From Montifringilla adamsi (taxonomy: Eukaryota; Chordata; Aves; Passeriformes; Passeridae), in the NCBI GenBank assembly GCA_017590115.1, contig JAGGNK010008781.1, forward strand, positions 2,546,861 through 2,610,860: a DNA stretch of 64,000 nucleotides. Direction: 5' to 3'. Position numbers and translations under genes: made by a program. Below the pieces are notes generated by a model. It was not told the DNA's origin and did no database searches. It was given only the letters and a program-made list of their open reading frames with translations. Shown here piece by piece: positions 10,101 through 19,785 of this stretch; positions within the stretch are counted from its first letter, which is position 1, and each line of letters opens with the position of its first letter.

Positions 10101-12131
10101 TTAAACCAGTTATTTTTGTTTGGGGGCACCTCTGGGAGACAGAGTGTTTGCTTTGGTTCTCTGTGGTCAAGACAATATCTGTAAATATATTGTCTTATTA
10201 TTCCAGTAAATATCTGGAACCAAATGCCTGAGAGGAGTTGATGTTCCTTTTACAGGTAGCTTAAAAAGTGACTGAGGAGTTTTCTGTGGAAGTGTCAAGT
10301 GCAGCTGTGAGGTTTCAGCTCTTTCAGGCATTCTGACACCTCCAGGATCTGGCTTTTGTCCTGACAATAGAGGCATTGTCCAAAACAGAGACATTTGCTG
10401 GGAGTGAGACAAGGCCTGTCATGAAGGGATTACTGCTAAGTGTGGTGGAGACCGGCTAAGCTGCCCTTTCAGAGCAAACAGCTGATCCCGGCAACTCCTC
10501 CCGTTTATTTCCCCCTCACGAGATTCACTTGTAGCAATCCTCACTGAGAGAGTGAGCAGCCATTCCCTGGGACCAGGCAGCTCCTGTGTTCATTTCCTTG
10601 GGAACCAAGCAGACAAATCCAACAGATTTCTCAGCTTCCTTCCCCTCCCTGCCAGCCCCAAGGTCCCTGGGCACCAGCTCACAGGGCAGGGATCTGTAAC
10701 CCAGCACTGCCTAAAAAATCAGTATCAAGTGGGAAATTTGGACTGGAATTGCTGCTGGACAGGGAGAAGTGTGCCCTCCCCAGCCAGGGACAGCCACTGT
10801 CATCTGCTTCCTGCCAGCACTGAGTGACTCCTATTTGTTTGTGTAATTTTTAAGTCTCCTTTATGATGTTTATATTGATACAGCAAAGCCTGTATGCAGA
10901 TCTGAGCAGATCTGCAGAGAGCCCAGGTGATTAAGCAGTGCTTAGGACCAGGGTGATTATAAATTACAGCCAAAGTTAGGATCTTGTTTTTTAAATTCTA
11001 TATTACATTGCTCCTTGTGCTCCATTGATTCTGCCTGGGGAAATCCTGTGCTGTTCTACTCATAAATTCCCTGCTGTATGAATCATAATATCCAGTTAAT
11101 AAAGCTTTAATTACAGTATGATTTACAGCCACCATCACTCTGCCAAGAATTCCTAAAAGAACCTGTCTGTCCCCTTAGTGTCAGGTGACATTGGAGCTGG
11201 TGAGTGACTGATCCCTGTGCCTGGCCTGGGAAGAAGCAGAGATTCCGTGACAAAGGGTGAATTTCTGCAGGATCCCATCTCGGGGCTGCCTTTAAAAATG
11301 ACTGGCACAAGAAGGGACAAGGAAAGACAAAGCAGGGCACTGGCGGCCAGCGGAGTGCATGCAGGGCGGGAGCGGCTGGGAAGCGGTGACTGACAGGGTT
11401 TAATTGCAGGGTGTTGGCTGAATAAACTCCTCGCTGATGGGCGCCCGCGGGGAATTCTTCCCTCGGCACTCCGCCCGGCACCGGGCTGGATCGGGAGGAG
11501 CAGAGGGACCCCGGCAAGTCCCAAACTCCCTCGGGGAGCGACCTCGGCGTGTGGCGCTGCCGACAAGGGGCCGACAAAAAAGGAAGGAGAGAGACACTTT
11601 CCGAGGGCTGGAGTGACAGGACACAGGGAATGGCTTCACTCTGGCAGAGGGCAGGGGGAGATGGCATTTTGGGGAACAATTCCTCCCTGTGAGGAGGTGA
11701 GGCCCACAGGGTGCCCAGAGCAGCTGTGGCTGCCCCTGGATCCCCGGCAGTGCCCAAGGCCAGGCCGGAGGGGCTGGGAGCAGCCTGGGACAGAGGAAAT
11801 GTCCCTGCCGTGGCCAGGATGAGTTTTAATGTCCCCCCGAGCCCCCGGCGGCCGTGAGGGGCTCCCGCTCTCACCTCCCTCAGCACCTCCCGGAGCTGCT
11901 CCTCGCTCCGGCAGCCGCGCTCCCTCAGCGCCTGCAACACACGGGCCCGTCACCGCCGCGGCCGCCAGCGCGGCCCGCTCCCCCCGGCGCCGCCCGCCCC
12001 CGCGCTACCCGGCCGTGGTCCCGGCGGAGCTGCGGCCCGTCCCGGTACCGCACGTGCAGCCCGAACCGCCCCACGAAGATGTTGTCGGTGAAAAAGCAGG
12101 CGCACCCGCGGAACGTCGGGCCCGCGGACAT
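7144..12131 (-). CDS. OGFOD2: OGFOD2, 2-oxoglutarate and iron-dependent oxygenase domain-containing protein 2, complete
   Basis: A predicted Fe(II)/2-oxoglutarate dioxygenase; the substrate is not established. The seven coding exons on the complement are 12009-12131, 11875-11931, 9913-10023, 9340-9439, 8464-8588, 7969-8223 and 7144-7422. All have GT-AG borders, phases close, and the product is 349 aa, matching the human protein (350 aa). Exon 1 encodes an N-terminal segment with FRGCACFFTDNIFVGRFGLH. Exon 5 carries FEQSDMPKGRPNTMNNYG. The prolyl 4-hydroxylase-like core supplies the iron ligands H229 and D231 (SHYDNAEVTLN) and a distal histidine, H284 (RGGQIHGA). R294 (GQRWN) is placed to bind 2-oxoglutarate. 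The C-terminus contains a CPMC motif and ends DVCALG. All catalytic positions are intact. The gene is head to head with the GIN2-like gene and in the same orientation as ARL6IP4, as in other vertebrates. Confidence 0.96.
8757..8782. repeat. (TTG)n trinucleotide microsatellite
   Basis: About eight TTG units in OGFOD2 intron 4. No function is evident. Confidence 0.9.
10024..11874 (-). other. OGFOD2: OGFOD2 intron 2, largest intron of the gene
   Basis: Non-coding. A 277-codon open frame on the minus strand runs from exon 2 into this intron but loses all family similarity after the exon 2 donor. No repeat family is recognised here. Confidence 0.6.
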
Positions 12132-12480
12132 GTTTCCTGCCGGCGAACGCGTCTCGGTCCTGCCCTCAAAGGGCTCCGCTTCCGTCCGCGCGAGGGCGCG
12201 TCGGCAAATTCCCAACCGGGGCGAAAACGGAAAGCGGCGGAACTCGCCCGTTCTCCCCGGTTTTACGCTTGTTGTTTTTTGTCATCGCCGTGACGCCACC
12301 GCGGCCCGTTCCAGCAGCGCGGCCGTTGCCCCGCAGCCCTCAGGGCCGGGCCGGGCCGGGCCCGCTCGGAGCGGCAGCGGCCGCCGAAGGTTCTTTGCAG
12401 ACGGTCCCTGAGCTCCCCTGGCGGGGGCGCGCTGCGGGGACGCGCACGGGCGGCGGGGTCAGCGCGGGCCCGGCCCGGCC
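12132..12480. promoter_or_regulatory. Divergent CpG-island promoter shared by OGFOD2 (minus) and the GIN2-like gene (plus)
   Basis: Only 349 bp separate the two start codons, and the interval is dense in CpG, as are both flanking first exons (island about 11,830-12,720). No TATA box is visible. A TGACGCCAC element lies near 12,290. Shared bidirectional regulation is inferred from geometry. Confidence 0.75.
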
Positions 12481-15400
12481 ATGGACGCGGCGCTGCCGGA
12501 GGCCGAGCGGGAGGTGGTGGTGGCGGCCGAGCCCTGCGGCCACGACAGCAAGTTCGAGGACATCTACCGGCTGCTGGCCGAGGGGTACTTCCCGCCCAGC
12601 TTCTGCTCCATCAAGAGGAAGAACCTCAAGCGCTACGCCCAGAAGTTCGTCGTGGACGGTGGGGACCGGGGGGCAGCGCGGCGGTGTCGGGCTGCCCCGG
12701 GGCAGCCTGTGGGGGGAAGGTGGCCCCGCAGGCACGGGGGGATGTGGCGGAGGCTCGGCCTGGGGAGGGGATGCGGTTTGTGGGCAGCGCCGCCCGGCCG
12801 GCCCCGAGCCCCGGCACAGCCTCAGGGCCCGGAGCGGGGTCAGCCCGGGCCGGCCCGCTGCTCCACGGCTGCCCCCGGCTTTGGTGCACCGGAGGATTTC
12901 ACACGGTCCCGGGTGCAGAAAAGCTCGGTGGGCGTGCGGAGGGGTGATTCCAGTGTAGCAGCTCCTCCAGGAGCTCCGCAGGCAGCGCAGCCCCCGGAGC
13001 TGTGTCTCAGCTGGGTTTCCCGGTGTGGAGAATGACCCTGTTCGGAGGCGAGCAGCTGTGGGAGGGCGTTGTGGCAGACAAACCTCTGGCATCCGCAGGC
13101 GGCTGCCTCTACTACGTGGGACCCAAGAAGGAGGAGAAGCGAGAGGTGATCGTGGATCCCGAGCGGAGGCGCCAGGTCTTCCTGGAAAGCCATTTCACCG
13201 AAATCGGGAACCACCTGGGCCAGAAAAAGACCGTGCACCGCATCCAGAGCCGGTACTACTGGCTGGGCATCGTGAAGGATGTTGTGGACTGGGTAAGTGG
13301 AGAGCAGTGACCGTGTCCGTGACACCGGTGCTGGCAGCAGTCCCGAGGCAGAAGCCACAGGAGCGCTGGTGCAGGGATGATGTCATTCCCTGTGCATGTG
13401 CTGGGAAGCCACACACCGAGCTACTCTGCAGGTGAATCTTGGAACGTCCCGAGGCAGCTGGGTAGGCTGGACGTCTTCCCCTGAGTGTCAGGAAGTCTCC
13501 TCAGCCTCCTCGTGCAGGGCAGTTTTGGTCAGCATGGCAGTGTGGGATTGTTTCAGACAAGTTGCTGAGCCTAGCTTTGGGCAGTTTGGATTCTTTCCAG
13601 AGCTGCCCAATTGCCCAAACTATGGCAAGAGGAGTATCTCGGTGTCTGCTGAGCTGCTTTGCCTCGCCTGTTTCATTGCTGGCAGTTCCCTGCAGCAGGA
13701 CTCTGCAGCACTGTGGTTTGAGGAGTGTGCTTGTGTTGCATGGTCTGAGCAACTCCAGCATCCCAGGGCTGAGGATTTCTCTGACCAGCAATAGGAGGTC
13801 AAAATACAATAAAAATTTGCCAGGAAATTGGGTGAGAAATAGCTTAGCTGTAGGCCACGTTGAGAAATTTGCTTATTGTGTCAGAGAAAGCTGTCAGGTG
13901 AGCCTTGTGAAAGGTGAGATGCGTCAGCCTGTTGTGTTTCGCCCTTTCTTTCCTGCACCACCTTATTTTAGTGGGAGAAAGGAAAGTGCTCGGCCCTGCT
14001 GTGTGTCTCACGGTGCAGTCTGAGCCTGACAGGATCCATCAGCACATTCCCAAGTCCTTTGATCCCTCTTTTTCCCTCTGCAGATCAAGATGTGTGAAAC
14101 GTGCCAGAACGCGGAGCACAACAAGAGCGCGATGCGGAAAGCCAGGCCCGTCAGGGTGGAATCCCCCTGGGAGGTGCTGGGATTAGACATCCAGGGTGAG
14201 TGAGTGTCTCAAGTCAGGGTGGAATCCCCCTGGGAGGTGCTGGGATTAGACATCCAGGGTGAGTGAGTGTCTCAAGTGGCTCTCGGGGCTCCTCCCCTCA
14301 GCCCGGAGCGTGGCAGACCTGCTGCCACACGCACCGAGGGAAAGCCGCCGCTGCCTCTGAGGAGGTGCCAAGGAGGCCACAGCAGCCGCCCAGGCTGCAA
14401 CCTGATCCCTGGGCTTGGCTGGGCTCCCTCTGCACACACAGTGAGAGCTGTGGGCGGGCCCTCTTCCCCAGAGCTGAAACTCCCATGATGTATTTTTGCT
14501 GACCAAGGTGACCGATAAATGTTCTGGCTGAAAGACATTGCAGAAGAGAGTCGTGGTCACTTCTGCAGCGACTGGGTTTTTCACTTTGCCCACTTGGGGG
14601 ATATGAGGGCATCACATTGATTTTTTTTGATGGCTGTTTACACAGGGCCTTTTCCTGAGACAAGCCAGAGCAACACACACGTCCTGCTTGTGACTGACTA
14701 CTTCACCAAGTGGGTGGAGGCTGCTCCTCTGCAGAAGAAAGATCCCTTCTTCGTGGCTAAAGCCCTGGCTACTGTTTTTTACAGGTGGGCTCCTCTGCTG
14801 TTGGTTACATTGCACCCCTGCAGTGCATGGGGAGCACTGGGGTGTGTTGCAGAAATACCTGGTGCCCTCAGGATGTTTTCCTATGAGAGCAGGAACTCTC
14901 CCTTCTGCAGGAGAGACCATGCAGTGCCTCTCAGTTGCTCTTTACAAAGTCCTTGGGAAGAGCCTGTTACCCTGTTACGGGCTGAGAAGAAAGAGGCAGA
15001 AATGTTTCTCTGAGTAGCCCGAGGCCAGGGGAGCTGTGTCCCAGTTCTCTGCAGAAGCTTTAAAGCCATTCCCAGATTTCTCCTAGAAAGTGTTCGTGTC
15101 ACCATGTGACATTGTCCTTGTGGAAAACAGCGTGGGGCCAGTGGAGATTTGAATTCAGAGCAAGAAGCTGCTCTCATTTCTGCTGCTGCCTCATCATTCA
15201 AAAGCAAACAGGCGTGGCTGGTTTGGAGCAGAGGGACCAGCAGACCTCTCTGTGCTCTTGGGGAGGTCACAGCAGCCTCATCTGGAGGGTCCTGTCCCCT
15301 TCCTATCCCATTTGCACCCATAAAGATGGAATTCCTTGGGCTCTGCCTCAGCTGATGCAGTAAAACCAGTTGTGTGTCCTCTTCTTGCCCAGGTTTGGCG

Positions 15401-18150
15401 CCTCCAAGAACATTTACACCAGTCAGAGCTGGGACTTCTGCGAGGAGGTAGGTCTGGTGTGGGGTGGTTCAGGGGGAAGCAATGTGACCTTCAGCAGGTT
15501 TTTTGGGCAGTGTGACCTTCAGCAGGCAGCAGGTCCTGAAGGCAGAGTTGTGATGTGCTGTGTAGGGGGGGCGAGGCGCTGATGCTGCCGTATCCCTGCC
15601 CCAGTCCTGTTGAGAGTAGGAGCTGATTTGCCAGTGCTTTCACCTTGGCAGAGATTTAAGGTTGTGGATCAGTGGTGCAAGTCCTCTCTGCTTAGAAGGA
15701 ATGACCATGTGCACAAAATTCCAGCCCTACCCCGGGATTAACCCAGCTCCTCAGCACTGTGGAGAGCTTCAAACACAGGAGCAGTCGTTGCAAAACATTT
15801 TCTCAAGCTCTAATTTTTCTGGGGAGCATTTTGTGCTGCACATCTGCTGGCACAGGGGGGACAGTGGCTGTCCTGGCACAGGGGGACAGTGCCCTGGAGG
15901 CTGCTGTAGGGCTGACACGCCGTGGTCTCTGTGCTCTCCCAGGTCAGCCGGCACCTGTGTGAGCGCTGGAACATCTCACAGCTCCTCACACCCACAGACC
16001 CCACAGACCCTCCCAGCCCTGGTGACCACAGTGCTGAGGTGCTCAGGGCCTCCATCTGCAGCATGGTGAACGAGAAGCCCAGCGAGTGGGACGCATACCT
16101 GGACCCCGTTCTCTTCGAGTTCCGCACTTCGGTCAACTCCGCCACCAAGTACAGCCCCTTCTTCCTCATGTTCAACAGATACGTGTGCCTGTCCTCAGAG
16201 GTAACTGCCCGGCCCAGGGGAGCCTTGCATGAGCTTTGTCCCTACCGTGGTTGCAGAGTAACACCCGAATCTGTGCCTTGCAGGTGGATTTTGTCAAGGA
16301 CTCTAAAGAGCAGGGGGCTGGCTCCGGTAAGGCCGACGGCCTCCCGCCGTTCACAGCCACGGTGCAGGAGCAGCAGAACGTGGTGAAGGAGATTGTAAGT
16401 CTTGTGGTGCCTTGAAATCATTTTGCAGGAGAGGTGGCACCTCAGTGTGTGCCAAGGGCACCAGGAGCAGAGCTGGGCCAGCACCACAGGGGAGGTGCTG
16501 GTGGTGCTGCTCAGAGGTGGGTGATGATATACGAGGGACTGACTTGCCCCATCAGGTTAATGAGAGCTGTGTCCCAGCCTGCCCAGCTCCCTGCCTTGTA
16601 ATCTGCATCCCAGATCAGCCAAAGGAGTCCCTCCTTAGGCAGGACAAGAAGCCTTCAGGGAGATGCTGTGTAACTGCAAAAGGTTTAAAGTAGCCCTGCT
16701 CCAAAACGTGAGGAGGTTTGGGCTGCCATGAGGAGTAGTGGCCCAGTGGGCAGGGATATGGGCTTGGAGAGCAAAGTCAGCACGCAGCTCCTGACTGTCT
16801 CTGACGTGCTGGGTGACCTTGGCAGCTCATTTTGTCTCTCTAGTCTTTGGTTCCCTCACTTGAAAAATGACCTCAGTGTCCCCTGTGAAGTGCTTGGTGA
16901 GCTGTGTGCCAAAAAACCACAGACAAGGCTCAAGTGCTTTGTTTGCTCAGTCATGTCTTACACTCAGTCAGGGCTGTGTGGTTCTCTCTGATCTCACCTG
17001 GACTGTGGTTGTTCTTGCCAGGGAACAACAGGAGGAATATGGGACAGGAGGGAGGAGGGCCTGGGAACTGGATATGTAGGATCTGATCCCTTTGGCAGCT
17101 CAGGTTCACTAGCTCAGCTCCTCTTTTGTGAAATGGAGCTGCACATCCTGGCACAGGGCAGTGAGGGCTCTGTCCTGTCCCCAAGGGAGCTTTGGCTGTG
17201 GGATCACCGGCTCTCTCCTGCATGCAGGCAGGGATTGGGGCTGTAATTAACGGGAGGTGGTAAAGCTTCCCTGGGCTTTGTGGCACTCCAGCCTAGATCC
17301 CCTTCTGCCCTCTGCTGACTGACAGCTCTGAGTACGGCCGCGGAATTGCAGTTTCACATTGCGAGGGCTCCTGCTGGTGTGGGGTGGTGAGAACAAGGCT
17401 GGGACGTCCCTGCTGAGTCCCTCCCTTGCCCCAGGTGCATCCAGCTTGACGCTGCCAGCTCTCACTCACTCTCAGCCTCTCTTACGAGGAGAGACCGTGG
17501 GAGCTGGGCCTGCTCAGTCTGCAGAAGACTGAGAGGGGATCTCATCAAACATGGAAATATCTCTGAGGGGTGTCAGATGATTGTGCCAGGCTCTTCTCAG
17601 TGGTGCCCAGTGACAGGATGAAGAGGAATGGCCATAAACTAAACCACAAGAAGTTCCACTTCAACATGAGGAAGACCTTCTTTCCATTAAGTGTAGCAGA
17701 GCACTGGAACTGCCCAGGGAGGCCATGGATTCTCCCTCTGTGGAGACATTCCAAACCCACCTGGACATGTTCCTGTGTCACCTGCTCCAGGTGACCCTGC
17801 CTGGACATGGGGTTAGCCTGGATGATCTCCAGAGCTAAGGATTCCATCCCTAAGGATTCTGTGATTCACTGGGCTTGTGTCAGAGCTGAGCTGATTGCTG
17901 AGTGACACCTGGAAGCCCAGCCCCTCCATTCTCCTGGCAGGTGATCTCCAACATGACCATGGCCTGCAAGCACGATCGCAAGGGCGTGAAAAGGAAAACG
18001 CAGGGGCTGCCCTCTCTGGCCTTCAAGGTGGAAGACAACGTGTTTGGGGGCAGCCCTGCCAGCTCCCTGAAGAAGGGCCAGTTTATGTCGTTCCAGATCA
18101 AGACGATGCTGCCCCCCGAGCAGAGCATGTCCGGGAAGAAACCCAGTTAA
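12481..18150 (+). CDS. GIN2: GIN2-like domesticated Gypsy/GIN-transposon integrase, complete
   Basis: Eight coding exons (12481-12658, 13099-13292, 14084-14195, 14646-14784, 15393-15447, 15943-16200, 16284-16394, 17941-18150) with GT-AG borders and consistent phases give 418 aa. An N-terminal segment (KRKNLKRYAQKFVVDGGCLYY) leads into an integrase HHCC zinc-binding domain, H91-X6-H98-X29-C128-X2-C131. The RNase-H-like integrase core follows: D159 (VLGLDIQGPF), then LLVTDYFTKWVEA, then FGASKNIYTSQSWDF, where the second catalytic Asp is Ser218, and finally E258 (GDHSAEVLRAS). A C-terminal FKVEDNVF motif recalls the integrase C-terminal domain. There is no protease, reverse transcriptase, gag or LTR. 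Marin (2010) described GIN1 and a paralogue, GIN2, as vertebrate genes derived from GIN DNA transposons with Gypsy-type integrases. GIN1 is the main alternative, but its locus lies elsewhere in vertebrates, so I prefer GIN2. KRBA2- or SCAND3-type genes carry extra domains not seen here. Its molecular role is unknown. Confidence 0.88.
12659..14083 (+). other. GIN2: GIN2-like gene introns 1 and 2 (with exon 2 between them)
   Basis: Non-coding apart from exon 2 at 13099-13292. The first half is GC-rich island sequence. No repeat family is recognised. Confidence 0.6.
14151..14276 (+). repeat. Exact tandem duplication of a 63-bp unit across the GIN2 exon 3 splice donor
   Basis: Positions 14151-14213 and 14214-14276 are identical base for base. 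The unit covers the last 45 nt of exon 3, the donor GTGAGT and the start of intron 3. Continuing past the first donor meets an in-frame TGA within a few codons, so only the first copy's donor gives the conserved protein. Confidence 0.95.
17490..17867 (+). mobile_element. CR1 LINE 3' fragment, plus orientation
   Basis: Recognised by the ordered CR1 3' landmarks: GGGAGCTGGGCCTGCTCAGT, then AAGAGGAATGGCC, then CACTGGAACTGCCCAGGGAG, ending in the ATTCTGTGATTC-type 3' terminus. It lies in the last intron of the GIN2-like gene, is 5'-truncated and diverged, and has no ORF2 coding capacity. Confidence 0.9.
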
Positions 18151-18690
18151 CCCTGGGCGTGCCGGGGTCCTGCGGCACCGGGGACAGCATGGGCTGTCCC
18201 CAGGGTTTGTGGCCCGGCTGCGTGGCAGTGCAGGGTGCAGACGTGCCTGCTCTGTCCTGGGAGAAAGGAAGGGAAAGGTTCAGACAAGGGGGTCTGTTCA
18301 GTCCCTTCCTGGTCTGGGTTTGCCCTTGGATCAGACCGAAGGAGGTGGCACCATCCTCGTTTAGGTTTGGCAGGGAGAGACTCGGTCCTGCCAAAAAGCT
18401 GCACCTTGACTGTGGCTTGGAAGTTGCCCTTTGGGAGTGTTTGGGTGCAGACCAAAGCCCGGGAGTGATCTGGGTGCAGGTGGAGGAGAAGCAGAAACCA
18501 GACCCAGCCACGGACAATGTTTCCTGCAGCTTAAAAGCATCCCTGCTGAGAGCCTGAACCAGGAATAGTCACTCCAGCTCTGACTGTGTTCCTGGTGGAT
18601 GTGGGAAGGGCTTGAAGTGAGAGATTTTTTTGTTTTTTAATGTTTTGTTTTAAACACTTACTAGCAGAAATAAAACCAACAACAGAATGT
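18151..18690 (+). other. GIN2: GIN2-like gene 3' UTR
   Basis: Non-coding sequence from the stop codon to just after the AATAAA at 18669-18674. The open frames here are chance. Confidence 0.6.
18669..18674 (+). promoter_or_regulatory. GIN2: Polyadenylation signal AATAAA for the GIN2-like gene
   Basis: Canonical hexamer 519 nt after the stop, followed by a T/G-rich stretch (TGTGGTATTTTTGGTTTTGC). It supports a normal polyadenylated transcript. Confidence 0.75.
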
Positions 18691-19025
18691 GGTATTTTTG
18701 GTTTTGCTTATCCAGGCAGATAAAAATTAATTTGTCTTTTGTAATGTCACCATTCTGTTCTCTCCAGAAATGGTGCAAACTCCAGGAATTTTGACATCTG
18801 TGCCTGTGCTAGTGAGGGTCACAGGGGTGTTTTTAAGCCCAGCACTCCAAAAACACCTGGAAATTTTGGGATAATGACACTGCACCTCTGTCACCTGTAT
18901 AGCTCACCTGGATGCATGGGTGCTGTCCAGGGAGGAGCCAGAGCCCTTCCATTCCTTAAGAGTTGGAGTGGGAGGTGAAGGGGAAAATAATTTACAAGCT
19001 GGATTTCTTGAAAGTGGATTCCTCT

Positions 19026-19110
19026 GTGTTAGGGGTTAATTAAACCCTTGTCAAGCCCCTCTTAAGGAGTTAATTAAACCCATCGAGGCCCTTTTTAAGG
19101 ACTAACTTAA
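19026..19110. repeat. Imperfect ~36-bp direct duplication (TTAATTAAACCC ... TTAAGGA)
   Basis: Two adjacent copies begin TTAATTAAACCC and end in CTTAAGGAG or TTTAAGGAC, in the AT-rich spacer between the GIN2-like gene and the ABCB9 promoter. Confidence 0.7.
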
Positions 19111-19259
19111 AATATTATTTCGAGCTCTTTTCCCGGTCGCTTTTGAGCCAACTCCTCTGTTGTATTTTCCCTCTCTACTGCAGAAATGACATAGAACCAA
19201 TAAAAAATTTTAAAAATTTAAAAACATGTATATTTGAGGAGGATAAAAAACCTTCTAAG

Positions 19260-19730
19260 GCGGGGAAAATTCCAGGGCTGCCTTTGCCGCGTCGGGGCGG
19301 GGTTTACCGGGACAGGGCGGAGCGGGGGGACCGGGGACCCCCCCTCGAACCCCGAATTTTGCGGTCCCCGGTGCCGCTGCTCGGTCCGGCCGTGGGCGGG
19401 GCCGGGCGCGCGCCGCAGGAGGGGCGGGGCCGGGGGCGGGGCCACATCTGGGCCACGCCCAGCACCGACCTTGTTCCCGGGACGCGCCGCCGCCGCTCGC
19501 AGCGGGCTGATCCCGCCGATCCCCGACCCGCTGCCGGTAAGAGCCGTCCGGGCGGGCCGAGGCCGTGCTGCTCGGAAGCGGGAGCCGTGTGTGGGTGTCC
19601 GGCCGGGCTGTGGCGGGCACGGCCCTTCCCGGGTGTCTCCCCCTCCCCGCCTCGGGACATTCTCCTGCGCGGGAAAGGCGGGATGCGAGTGCGGACCTTG
19701 GGCGGCTCCATCTCGGGGGCTGGGGACGCT
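19260..19730. promoter_or_regulatory. ABCB9: ABCB9 CpG-island promoter with GC boxes and non-coding exon 1
   Basis: GC-rich island with at least three GGGGCGGGGC/GGGGGCGGGGC Sp1-type boxes between about 19394 and 19444. A splice donor at 19537 (CTGCCG/GTAAGA) would end a non-coding first exon, which splices to the acceptor at 20976 in front of the first coding exon. There is no TATA box close to the island. Exon 1 is inferred. Confidence 0.65.
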
Positions 19731-19760
19731 GCTGCGGGTGGTGGCGAGTGGCGGTGGCTG

Positions 19761-19785
19761 CCTCCTCCTCCTCCTCCTCCTCCTC
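19761..19785. repeat. (CTC)n trinucleotide repeat in ABCB9 intron 1
   Basis: Eight consecutive CTC-type units just downstream of the ABCB9 CpG island. Confidence 0.85.

Noticed and set aside
11107..11940. 277-codon minus-strand open frame overlapping OGFOD2 exon 2
   Set aside because: Only the first 19 codons match OGFOD2. The rest is intron read-through past a good donor.
14214..14276. Use of the second, duplicated GTGAGT donor in GIN2 exon 3
   Set aside because: Reading past the first donor gives an in-frame TGA before the second one, so the conserved protein requires the first donor.
12481..18150. An endogenous retrovirus or active Gypsy element
   Set aside because: There are no LTRs, gag, protease or reverse transcriptase; the coding region is broken by eight-exon splicing with conserved phases, and the catalytic triad is incomplete. 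A domesticated single gene fits better.
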